From NCBI RefSeq assembly GCF_000003605.2, contig NW_003156743.1:107718-129692 (forward strand): DNA of 21,975 nt, read 5' to 3'. Below, in pieces: positions 1 to 11,700 of the stretch; the stretch's first letter is position 1; the number at the start of each line of letters is the position of its first letter. This DNA is from Saccoglossus kowalevskii. Lineage: Eukaryota > Hemichordata > Enteropneusta > Harrimaniidae. Below the pieces are notes generated by a model, which was given only the letters and a program-made list of their open reading frames with translations, searched no databases and was not told the origin of the DNA. The translations under genes were made by a program, and so were the position numbers.

Positions 1-225
1 ATGAGTTATGTCTATTGGGGGTTGTTTACAAAACTCTCTCAAATAAAACGCGCGAATTTTTCGTGGATTTTCTGACTAGGCCACTGCATCACGTGGTTTG
101 TATTTTCCTACGCGTTCATTTATTTACACGCAGAGCGATGCACAAATATGAATTGATATTATTTGAATTGGAAATATTGGTTTGTTTGCGCCGAATTCGT
201 CGCGTTACTTCTAATAAGGTGGTGT
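1..225. repeat. Left-edge partial sub-unit of the long repeat block
   Basis: The segment from about 5 (TTATGTCTATTGGGGGTTGT, then TTACAAAACTC) matches later sub-units starting near 698, 1339, 2488 and 3358. A second shared block is GTGGATTTTCTGAC...GGCCACTGCATCACG. The block therefore extends beyond the left edge of the window. No coding sequence is supported here. Confidence 0.6.
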
Positions 226-1805
226 CACTATCACGAATTGCCTAACAAATACGCGCATATTTTTTGTAGATAAACACCTTGTTTTCAAATATTAACCACT
301 GAACACTGTCGGACTAAAATCACGTGATGCATATGTATCGCCGCGTGCATAGATGTATACTCAGTGATGCACAGATATACACTTAGCACTAGTTTTAGAC
401 ATACAGTATTTCAGAATACCTGTTCCGTATCACTTAACGATTCGGACCGTGCTCTATCCCTCTGTCACACCTGCCTAGGATAATATTTCACTGTTGAACA
501 AATAAAATTGCTAGGACGGGAGGGATTAGATCACATTCATTAAACATTGTCTATGACGGTGACCTGAATGAGGGGGTACCAACGATAACATACCTCGAGC
601 TATTGTGAAATATAGTGCGCGTGTCTATTGCTCTATGACTGCTTCGATGTGATTACCGTGCTCTGTTGTTATACCGTGGTCGTGTGACATCATGATTTTT
701 ATCTATCAGCGGTTGTTTACAAAACTCAAATTTGATAATCGTAACCGATAAAGTGGAAACCGATTTTGACCATTTTTTTTGTGGAATTTCTGACAAGGTC
801 ATTGTGCCACGAGATGAGTATTTTTCACAGCGTCCATTTATTCTTCGGTATGTGAGCAAACTTAAGATGAACAACTATAAACAGTAGCAGAATATTTCGT
901 TTAATTGTTACTAAACTGACGCAAGCTGAAAACGTTGAAACATTGGATCACGTGACATTGAATTTCCCGTCTTTTACAACAACATTAATTACGGTAATGT
1001 GACCGACCGAAATGCGACAAGTACTACTTTTGAATGTGACCAGTTAGCAGTGGTACTCGTAATCAAATGCATCATGTGATACGTTTTATTTCCTGCTGCG
1101 TTCACAGAGATGAAAAAAATATGAACTGAAACACAAGTTACTTTTACAAAAACATTGCAACTAACCTCTATAAAACGTATATGACTGCCTCTATTCAATT
1201 GTAGATGCAAGAATGAACGTTTGAAGGAAGTAGAACCAAAGATAAAAATAAAACGTGTAGTTGTTGCTGTGTGACTGGTTGGATGTCATTACTGTACTCT
1301 GTGGTAATATCGTGACCCCTATGTTGTGACGTCACGACTTATGTCTATCGGGGATTATTTACAAAACTCTCAAGTAACGCGCGCAAATTTGAAATTCTTA
1401 ACCTTCTAATAATGTGTGCTCCCTATTACGAATTGATTTTAGTAAACAGCATTTTTTTCATTGAAAAACTAACTACTTAGTTCTTGAGATAAAAACGTTC
1501 TTGAAAGTCTTAAATATGATTGAATCAGTATATATGTAGATAACTGCTTGTTGTCTGAACAAAATATTGCGCATTACAGAATATGAAAATAAAACATTGT
1601 ATATACTAGTATCTCCGTCTAAAATGACCTATATTTTCTTGGACTACACAACGTGGTTTGTGATTTGGCGGGAAAACCGACATTGTGACCAGCTTGAAAT
1701 CCATGTTGGCCAGGGAATCATGCATGACTGCACGTTCTACGTCAATTGATCTATGTACAGAGAAACAGAAATGTTTTTCAACATTAGTTGTAAACACACG
1801 ATTTT
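226..1805. repeat. Long direct repeat, copy A
   Basis: Collinear with 1962-3812. Shared landmarks in order are TATCACGAATTG/GGCC, AACGATTCGGACCGTGCTC, TTGCTAGGACGGGAGGGATT, a GAATGAGxGGGTACCAA block, ACCTCGAGCT, GTGTGCTCCCTAT, ACATTGTGACCAGCTTGAAA and ACGTCAATTGAT. The match is roughly 80% by eye, with indels that change the offset from about 1,784 to about 2,020 bases. No open frame is conserved between the copies, so I treat it as non-coding. A palindromic TGACGTCA occurs near 1327. Confidence 0.75.
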
Positions 1806-1961
1806 GATTGTTTCAGTGTGAAATAAAAAAAAATATATATCACGATTTTCAGTAATATTGCGAAAAACTGTAAGTAAAAATCGTGATAAATGAAATGCGA
1901 GTGAGAAATGTAATAACTTGGCCTCTATATGTGACTAAATGCTTTATTATTAATATACAGT

Positions 1962-3812
1962 GGTCTTGCTATCACGAATGGCCAAAACAAAAATACACGC
2001 ATATTCCTTGTAGATAAACATTTGTTTAAACATTAACCGCTGAATACTGTCGGACTGGACTTATGCAAATGCAGAAATTGATTTGACCAGCTGTTCCTGA
2101 CAAAGCTGCAGTGTCTATTTATCGCCGCGTACATAGATGTATATTTAGTGATGTACAGATATGCACTTAGCACGAGTTTTAAACATACTATATTTCAGAA
2201 CACCTGTTCCGTGTCACATAACGATTCGGACCGTGCTCCATCCCTCTGGCACACCAGCTTTGGATAATAATTCCCTGTCAAACACATGCAATTGCTAGGA
2301 CGGGAGGGATTCGATTACATTCATTAAACATTCTCTATGACGCTGATACTAACCTGAATGAGAGGGTACCAAAGATAAAATACCTCGAGCTTTTTTGAAA
2401 TCCAGTGCGCGTATCTATTGCTATATGACTGGTTCGATGTGATTACTGTGCTATGTTGTTATACCGTGGTCGTGACATCATGATTTATATATATGAGGGG
2501 CTGTTTACAAAACTCAAATTGAAAACCTTAACCGATGAAGTGGAAACTGATTTGACCATTTTTTGTGTGGAATTTCTGACAAGGAAATTGCATCATGGAG
2601 TGAGTATTTTTCACTGCGTCAATTGATTTATCGGTATGCGAGCACACTGTAGTAGAACGTCTATAAACAGTAACAGAATATCTCGTTGAATTGTTACTAA
2701 ACTGACACGAGCTGGAAACATTGAACCATTAGATCACGTGATATGTAATTTCCCGCCTTTAACAACAGCATTAATTACGGTAATGTCACCGTCCTAAATG
2801 TGACAAGTACGAACATCTACATTTGAATGTAACCAACTAGCGTGATACTCGCAATAAAAATAAGTTAATACTGCCAAGGAAGTTCCATATCTACGTCTAG
2901 TTATTTTTATTAGTTTTAAAGTTAACGATTAGCAAATAATGCATCCTACGTCATATTTAATCTCGGTTCATATGTCTAGGTTTACTCGAATTTTAATATG
3001 TGTTGGTCAATTTTTCCTGAAATTTCAATGCCGTCCTGCCACTAAACTACTGCATTATATATGTGATACGTTTTCTCTCCCGCTGCGTTCACACCGTGAC
3101 AGAGATAAACACCTAGGAACTGAAACTCGTGTTATGAACACAATATATTTAAAGATGTACAAAACACTACTTTTACAAAAAACGTTGATACTAACCTCAA
3201 TGGAACAAGTATGGCTGCCTCTATTCAATTGTAGGTGAAACGATGAAGTAGAACCAAAAATAAAAATAAAACGCGTAGCTGTTGCTGTATGACTGGTTGG
3301 ATGTGATTATTGTGCTCTGTTGTAATACCGTGACCCCGAGGTTGTGACATCGCGATTTATGTTATCGGGGGTTATTTACAAAACTCAAAAGTAGCGCGCG
3401 CAAATTTTAAATTCCTAACCATTCTAATAATGTGTGCTCCCTATCCCGAATTAATTTTTTTAGTAAACAGCATTTCTTTCGTAGGAAAACTAACCACTTA
3501 ATTGTTGAGATAAAAACGTTCTTGAAAGTATATATTGATTAAAACAATGTATATGTAAAGCACGGCTTGTTATCTGAACAAACAATACACAATATAAAAA
3601 TAAAACATGTATGTCCGTTCAAAATGAGTTATAATCCTAGACTACACAACATGGTTTGTCATTTGACGGGAAATCCGACATTGTGACCAGCTTGAAATCC
3701 AGGTAGATTGGCCTGGGAATCCTGCAAGGCTGCACGTGCTACGTCAATTGATGTATGAACAGAGAGACAGACATGTATTCGAACACCAGTTATAAACACA
3801 CGATAGTCATGT
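1962..3812. repeat. Long direct repeat, copy B
   Basis: Second copy of the unit at 226-1805. It is longer by an insertion of about 200-250 bases around 2,870-3,080, which has no counterpart in copy A. Sub-units starting TTATxTxTATxxGGGGxTxTTTACAAAACTC recur at about 2488 and 3358, showing a nested structure. Short open frames here (for example 2939-3238) are not shared with copy A. Confidence 0.75.
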
Positions 3813-5670
3813 ATGTACTTAACTCAGTGTACCTGTTCCGTGTCACTCAACGAATCGACTCTAAAGCATAATTTCGTGTTGAACCAATACAATTGCCAGG
3901 AAAGGAATTCGAGTTGATTCACTTGCATAATACCTGTCATTAATCTGAATTTTGCACAGATTCCTCATAAATTGTACAAAATCTACTTGTAAAACTTGTG
4001 TGATAATTATAGGAACAAGTGAGGGGTTTTCTACAGATACTTATGCAACTTTAATGTTCAGAATGTAAACATGATATCGCACAGTATTGTATTGCGAAAG
4101 AAAAATTACACAACTCGCCCGTAGACGTACAGTCTACATATTAACCCATCTACATCGAAATATGCTCAATATGTTACAATTGCTGGCAATAATAATGGGC
4201 GTTTCCTTACATTAGGTGGTCAGCTGCTCACTCAAATATCGCCATAAATACTGCTATAGCAAAATGACCAAACAGGTGAACGAAACTCAAAGCAATAACT
4301 GTAAGACCTTCAATTTATACATAAAAATGCCAATTAAAATTCAATTGAATTAAATTAAATTGTCGAAGTTTAGTGTACGCATGCGCATTCCGTGTTAGCT
4401 GTCTTAACGCGTTCACCTCGTTTTTTCTAAACAGGATCGATGGAGATATTTGAGTCCCACTCTGACAATATACTATATACCAAATTCAATCCTCGTAGGC
4501 GGTCTGAAATTATTCAAATTTTGAACCTGTTTGTAGCTTTTATTGTCTATTCCTTCTGAAAAATGCTGCCCGTTACACTAATAAAAACACGATATATTAT
4601 ATAATGGAATACGTGTTCCGTAAACAGTTAGCTTATTGGGTTCGTGTACTGTCTCGGGGCAACGCCGGTGAGCGTAATCAGTTCAAATTAGTTCAATGGG
4701 CAAGTGAATCAATTCCATTAACACTTTTAAAGACTCCACGCTCTGACTATTTACGTAGATCAGGGTAACATCTTTGGAATTTGAGAAATAAACGGATGTA
4801 TATTATCAGCTAAATTGAATTACAAAGCAAACAAATAAGACTATTACTGTCATCGTGCTTGTAATTGTCGAGTGTCACATATTGTGCCATGTATGTTTCA
4901 ATTGATATGTGCACAAATGTAAATACCTTCATTCTAAGTGTAAGTTTAGTAAGATCTACAAGACAAAATAATAACCGATGAAAACGCATCTCGACAGGTA
5001 CAATCACAGAATTATTCTGCACACTAAAGCAAAAATGTAATCAAAAAAGTTTAGAAAGAGATATTCATTGGAGGCACGAAGTACAAATGGGAAATAATGT
5101 ACTTACTCTATTAAAAGCTCATCTCTTATTCTCTAAAGCACATATAGTGTGTTAGGTTTATCTTGATAAATGCCATTAATATAGCAGTGATTGCATATCA
5201 TTATCTGCAGTAGTGCCTAATACATTATAGCTATGCATATTAATTTTATATAATAGATTGATTATATTACATTAGATATGTTAGTCATATCTCTTGTCAA
5301 ATGCCTCAATTATAAGCACTATTTGCGTGTTGATATTATTACAGTTCATGAGATAGTACTCGTATGCATATTAATGTGGTCACATGAACCCATTTATACG
5401 AGATGGGTAATTAATTATAATGGACTTCAACCCTCAAGTAATCAGATCTGTAGATTATTCAACTGTATCTATGTACATGTACAATAAAAGTTGCTTAGTT
5501 GATGGTACTCAAGATATCTGTAACACCTATAAATTGCTTAATTTATGCAAAATGATCAATTTACTTCACAATTGGGAAAAGGGTAAGTATTTTTTAAAAT
5601 AAGGATGCTGTACAAAGAACGATTCTGAAAATCATACTTCGAAAATTTACTTAATTAAATACTCAACTAA
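3813..5670. other. Intergenic region without a supported gene
   Basis: AT-rich sequence between the repeat block and the 3' end of the SAMD9-like gene. It contains an NRF1-like palindrome CGCATGCGCA near 4379 and, near 5583 on the plus strand, a donor-like GTAAGTAT. No gene, RNA or repeat here can be supported. The 3' UTR of the minus-strand gene should occupy part of its right end. Confidence 0.5.
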
Positions 5671-5778
5671 TTAATAGTCATCAAAATAGTCCGGATTTTG
5701 TTCCATATGATTCTTGTATTCAAATTCCAATTTATGAAGTTCATCTGTGACCGATTCTTCTTTTTCAAGCTTCTCGAT
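5671..5778 (-). CDS. SAMD9-like: Exon 5: charged C-terminal tail of the SAMD9-like protein
   Basis: Acceptor TTGTTTTTCCAG is followed by 35 codons and TAA, in phase 0 with the exon 4 donor. The peptide starts IEKLEKEESVTDELHKLEFE and ends in the acidic, aromatic NPDYFDDY. It extends the charged helix at the end of exon 4 (QEVKRKRNAGKQLEKAQ), so the join gives one continuous predicted alpha helix or coiled coil. Intron 4 is 215 nt. There is no canonical AATAAA on the minus strand just downstream; the variant AGTAAA occurs at 5560-5565 and 5646-5651, so the poly(A) site is unclear. Confidence 0.75.
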   Translation of the reverse strand: MEKLEKEESVTDELHKLEFEYKNHMEQNPDYFDDY

Positions 5779-8700
5779 CTGGAAAAACAAGTTTTAATTT
5801 GATTCAGCAAACATAAATTTGTTTTGGTTTTTGTGCATCCAAAGTGATGATGGATTGCGTTATGCAGATAAAAAAAGACAAATATATTTACTAATTCACT
5901 TATTCGTTCAAACTATGAACAGTAGCAATAACATTTGCCATCCGTCCAAATACCATATTGAACATTAAACATTTAGCTGGAATGTACTAGTACCTGTGCT
6001 TTCTCAAGTTGTTTTCCAGCATTTCGTTTTCGCTTAACCTCCTGGATAGATTTTAGTTCTCTTGTCAACTTAGAATGACGCTGTCTGTACAAGTTATAAT
6101 CATATTTCCTGGCATCAGACTGCTCCGTTCCGGTTCCTTCATCAGGAGATGCATCGGATGACTCGTGATGTGCGATTTCATAATTTTCAGTATCATAGCT
6201 TATAATATGATAAGCTACAGGTCCAGCCCAGCTGAATCCCAAGTAAAATGTCACTGGTTCTCTGCTTGACACGTTTTCCCAAGGAATGCATGGATGTATT
6301 TCAATTGTCGCCTTATTTTCATTTAGAACATTGTTTGCACGAATAATATATGATGACCACATCATTCCTTTTAAGCGTTGTAAACGTGTTGTCACTTTCT
6401 TCGATTCCCAGAATTTGTCTCCTTTCATTTCAAGATTACTAGTTCCACTAGCAAGAAGGTCACTGATGTGAACAAATGAACGCAGTCCTTTTTCGCGCCC
6501 GAGAAAGAAAAATGTTGTTGGTCTGATTCTGTGCTGTGTTATCGGTATTCTTGCTTTATGCATTGGTTCTCTGCGTTGTTTCTCTTTTGCTGAATATTGA
6601 TCCTTAAGATCACGTAGACTGAGTTGAAATGTTTGTTCATCATACGGAACGCCCATATCAGCCCGGGGCCACAGAATCATTGATAGAAAAAAGTATGGAT
6701 AAAGTTGACCTTTCTTGTTCATCTGTAGATATTGCTGTGAATATTCCAAAATGGTGTTCAAGGATGAAACGCCAGTTTGGGTAGCATCAACGGAACTCAA
6801 AGCAAGATTGAGTGATATGAGACAGAGTAGATCAAATGTTGTTTTGGGTTCATTCATTAGCAGTAGTTTTCTGCATTCTCTAAGCGTGGCTATTATTTCT
6901 CCTTTGATGTCAGGTTTTTTTTTAATCTTCTGTATCAAATAAAACACATTTCTAAAGTTACTGCACCCAAGAGTTGACACGCGTCTTCGTCTCCATTCGT
7001 TAACACTTTCCACATCCTGCATAGTAGAAGGTGGTTCAGGTCTTCTCTCACCAAAATAAAAGCTATATTTACTATTGTAATCATACAAGTTACCTTTTAG
7101 TTTCTGGATGGAAGCATAGTCATAAAAGTGTTCTTCTTTGTAATATGTACAATAGTCAGTTATCCATTGTATGGCGAGATCAACATTATAGGAAAGACCT
7201 TTAAGTTTGCTGTGAAAGTCCGTCCATGGATCACGAATAGTGACTGGTGTGAAGTCAGTTTCAACGAGATATCTATGAAGTGCTTCTATCCCTGTTTGTG
7301 ACTTATGAAAACCTTCAACACACAGAAGTATTTCAAGTAGTCGAAAGCATGTTTCAATTTCTTTTTTATAGCCAGCAATATTGTAATGAAATCTCTCCTT
7401 GGTACTTGCTACTTGACTTCGGTGAAATATATCCATGGCACTGAATGCTAGTTTCAAAGCACGTTTCATTTCTTCAGCTTTCATTTTCTTTTGACTTACT
7501 TTCACATGAAGGTAATCACTACTCATTTGTTCTTTGTATACTTCACCAAGTGTATCAAGTAAAAATGAATTTCCTGGTTTTATGCTTAGGGCCTTTTCAG
7601 CAAACTGTTTAGCATCTTCAAATTCCTTCCTATAAAGGTACATGCGAGCAACCTGTTGAATTACCATCGTGTCTTCCTTGAATAAATCCATGGCTACAAG
7701 TAGTACTTGAGTTGCTTTCTCTGGGCCATCAACTTCAAGAACATCCATTATAAGTGGTGAGAATTTAGTTTCATAATCATCTCCATATTCAAACTTTTTT
7801 CGCCGTTTCAACATTTCTGTGGTCATGTGCCGCAGATCTTCTTTGGCATGTGAATTTGTTTGAAACAGCTTAGACCTCAGAAATTCTAAAGTTGCATCAC
7901 CCAGACCTTGATTATCCCTGGTTTGTAATTGCTTCAAAATTTCATTAGCCACAAGAGGATGGACAATCTTGTATGCTTTTACGCTTCCAATTGAAATCTT
8001 TTGCATTTCAAGAAGTAAAAGTTTCATTGGAGGGCTCAACAGAAACTCAGAATGCTGGTTTTCTTTCTTTTTCAATCTGTAGAACCCAATACCCATCAAT
8101 GAGTCACAGCATGCAACAGCAATTGAAGAGTCAATCACATATGTGTTTAATAAAGCCACATATTTCAACAGTTGGGCTTCATAGCCTTCAGGGATTTCAG
8201 CAAGGATTCCTTTTACCATTTTTTCAACATAATTCTTGTTGAAATTTTCTTTGAGTATCATGAATGAGATGAGATGTTTTGATTCAATTTCATCTAAACT
8301 AGTGTAATTTGTTTCTAATTGCTCAAGTTTGTTTACAAACCAAGTGCGCTCATTTTCAGTTAGTTCATGTTTCAATGTTACACTGTCCAGCTGCATTTGT
8401 CTTTTTACAGTCGGATCATTGTAAATATAACGCTTACAATGAATCATAACACACACAGGTCTTCTAATATTAATGATCCCCTTTTTTGTACAGACATCAT
8501 CTATCTGTATCAATAATTCCCTGAAGACTGCTTCATCTAATTCTTCGACAACAACCACAATAGGTGTACATAACTTAAATCCAATCTCTTTGTATGTCCA
8601 CAACCTAATCAACTGGTTAGCTGTGTTAGCAGTTACTCTACAGACAACAGCACATCTGTATTGTTTTCTTAACTCCCATAGTACGTTGCGAGCCATTGTT

Positions 8701-11700
8701 GTTCCACCCGCGCCTGGTTGATGAAAAAGTGATATTGTAACAATTCTTTCTACTTCAGTAGAAATATCCGGAGATAGAGCATCTTGAACATATTTTCGAA
8801 GATCATAATGCCTATCACGTATTAATACATGGTTGTAATGGTTATCTGTTGCCCAGAAATTCCACCAATCTACCTGGTGTCCTTGATAAAATTTAAGCTC
8901 TTTTTCTCTTTGGAACTCTTTGAATTCTTCTCGAGACATGGTATTAGTTTGGTTCTCACATTGATTACTGCTCAAGACTTCAATATCATTCAGAAGTTCC
9001 CTGTCACGTTTTTTGAGAACCACCTGAGCTCCTGTTGAACATGGAATGCTACTGGAGTCGTTGTCGGTAATGCCTTTCATTCGAAGTATAGTTGCATTGA
9101 CATGGCTCCATGGCATACCTATTACACTTCTTTCTTGTAGAAGTTCCATAGAACAAAACCGTTCTGTTATTTCACGGGCCCAGCCATGACATATTGAATC
9201 GTCGTCAGCAATACACATCAGCCTTTCAGAAGTGAAATAGGTTGAAAACTCACCAAATGTTTCAACCATGATTTCATATTGTTGAGAAAGTATAAGAAAG
9301 ACAACAATTGCACGGCCTTTCGGTATTACATCTTCATTCGCGAAAAATCGAATTGCTTCTTTCACTCCCTTGCTTCTGCCAACATTCCATTCTAATTTAT
9401 TGGTGAAAGGTCGTTCGTCTATCGCTGTTCGTCCATTACAAAATACCCAACAAGTTTTCTCAGGAAATCCAATTTCATCTCGCCTTGCACACACATCAGT
9501 GATGTTGAGATACATGTCAGGGTCTTGAATATTAGAAACTCTGTTCTGGGAATGAAATGCGCATATCCCCTTTAACTGTGATTCTGGATCAAAGTCAAAT
9601 ACAGCTATCCAGTTGATTTCATTAACAAATCTAAGTTCTGATTCCATATCAACATAAGAGTGTGGCTTGTTCAAAACCAGAATAGGATAAAATGATGAGT
9701 CAAGTGTTGTTCCTCCAGTACATAAAAGCCATTGCAGCTTTCGTGCTAACCTATCTCGTCGCATTGAGATATTCTGTACATTGATTAAGGTAGATTGCTC
9801 CGCTTCTTTTCTTTGTTTAACCAATACATGCAAGTGTGTTTCTAAGAATGTATGAAGTTCCTGTCCTTCTACACATGATGAGGTTGAACCGATGCGTCTA
9901 AACAAAGTTTCTTTTGTTTTTGAAATGTTTTGAAGCCTTTGTTTTTCAGGGTTTGCTGGAAGTCGAACAAAGAATGCTTTGTTTTTGCATATTGTACTGT
10001 GTGGTACAATGTCCACTTCTATGACATACTTGGAACGTGTTATTCCAGGAGCAGATACTGGTACATAACGTGGAGGTCTGATGCACTTTCTGGCACATTC
10101 TATATTTTCATTTTTTTGGAAACATTTGCCAATGAACTGGTCCAAACCTTCCTCATATTCTGGTTTATCCAAAACTTCAATACCGTATATTTGGCCGTGT
10201 TGAGCATATCCATGTTTGCTATCTGCTATTCCAAAATGAATTGTCCCGTTTGTTCTATCATTCAAACAAGCAGCTGCAAAACGTATCGTTTCTGTCACGA
10301 ATTTCCAAATTCTTTCTTTAGGATTACTTCTAGCATAACTGGTAAACTGTTTGTATTCGTGAACTGGTTGTAATATATCAATTACTCCAGTCTCAATGAT
10401 GTCCAATATCCACCCTTTTGTATACGAACAATTTTCCACCTCTCTGTCAAACAGTCTAGGTTTTTGCATCAAGCTAGCTTTGACTTGGTGTGATTGGGTG
10501 CTATTTATATCTTGCGTGTCTAGACCTTCTTTTGCCACGCGTGTTTCGGTTTCCTGTGTTTGAGATTTCATAGTAAAAAGGTCTTCCTTCACCATGTTCC
10601 CAGGACTAGATCTATCGGGTAAGTGTTTCAGAGACGATTGTAGAGATCCAACACATATTTTATCAGACATTCTCTGTTCCTCTATTTTAGCAGCTCTAGT
10701 GCGTCTTTGGGGGAATGTGATAGTCATATTTTTTGTACAATCAAATGAAGTTGCATAACGTTTGTTTTCATCGAAGTTAAAAAATACTACATCATCATTC
10801 TTTATATCTAAATATGTTCCATACCTCAAGGTGGTAGGGGTCAACATTTTTGAATCAACGAGTAATACCAGTTGTGTGTGCATTGTTATTGATTTTAGAT
10901 TCTTTCGCAACATGGGGCAAGCAGCCAATCCTTTATCTCGCAGTAGAAACTGTTGTTTATCCGACGCACGTGCCACGCCTTCCCCTTTAGTTTCAATATT
11001 TACATCGAATATAACTTGTTTGTTGGCTGGTAACAAACGTATAAATTGTTTTACATTAAGTTGAATTTGTTTCCATAATAAATCTGTTTCCTGTGACGTC
11101 AATTCTTTTTGACCCTTTTTGAGCGTGAGAAAACAGAACTGCCTTTCAAGCAAGTTAGCAGCTTTGCCGAACACTCCAGAAATCAGTTGCAGTGTACATG
11201 GGTAATACTCTGAAACATCTGCTTTCTTGTATAAGTCGAGTTCCAATTGACGATTTAGTAGCTCAATACACTGAAGGACATCAGGATCATGGTGTTTCTC
11301 AGCATACGTAAATTGTTTTTCTTTTGTTTTTACGTCATTGAAAGTTTGCGGTTGAGCCTTGTTTATTGCTGACTTTGTATCTTTGTCGCTAGATGTATGT
11401 GGAAATTTTCTCGGGCCTTGTGACATCGCACTCGTTGAATAACCCATTTGTGATTCAGAAGTCAGTTGTTTTCTGCCATCTACCAATGTGTCGGCTATTG
11501 CATAGATACGATACAACAGTTTTCTCATGGGGCCCTTTCGCATACTAAAAATTCGTTGGATTTTTTCTGGTGTTAGAAATCTCAAAGCATCTCCGTCATA
11601 TTCTTCATCTTTGAAAACCTGAATGTACTTATCATCTAAATTAATTGATTTGGCCCATAACTCAACGTGGTTGGGTGTCCATTCTTCAAGATTAGCAGGC

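Noticed and set aside
1567-1797. Short open frames on both strands in repeat copy A
   Set aside because: Not conserved in copy B, where the corresponding sequence carries frame-breaking differences.
2939-3238. 99-codon plus-strand open frame in repeat copy B
   Set aside because: It begins within the insertion specific to copy B and runs into repeat sequence; no protein signature.
5278-5602. Plus-strand open frames with a strong donor-like AGG|GTAAGTAT near 5583
   Set aside because: No acceptor, partner exon or recognised motif; the frame lies in AT-rich DNA and would converge on the SAMD9-like 3' end. Left as chance.
9930-10373. 147-codon plus-strand open frame opposite the SAMD9-like exon 4
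   Set aside because: Antisense shadow of a conserved coding exon; hydrophobic, Phe/Ser-rich composition with no recognised motif.
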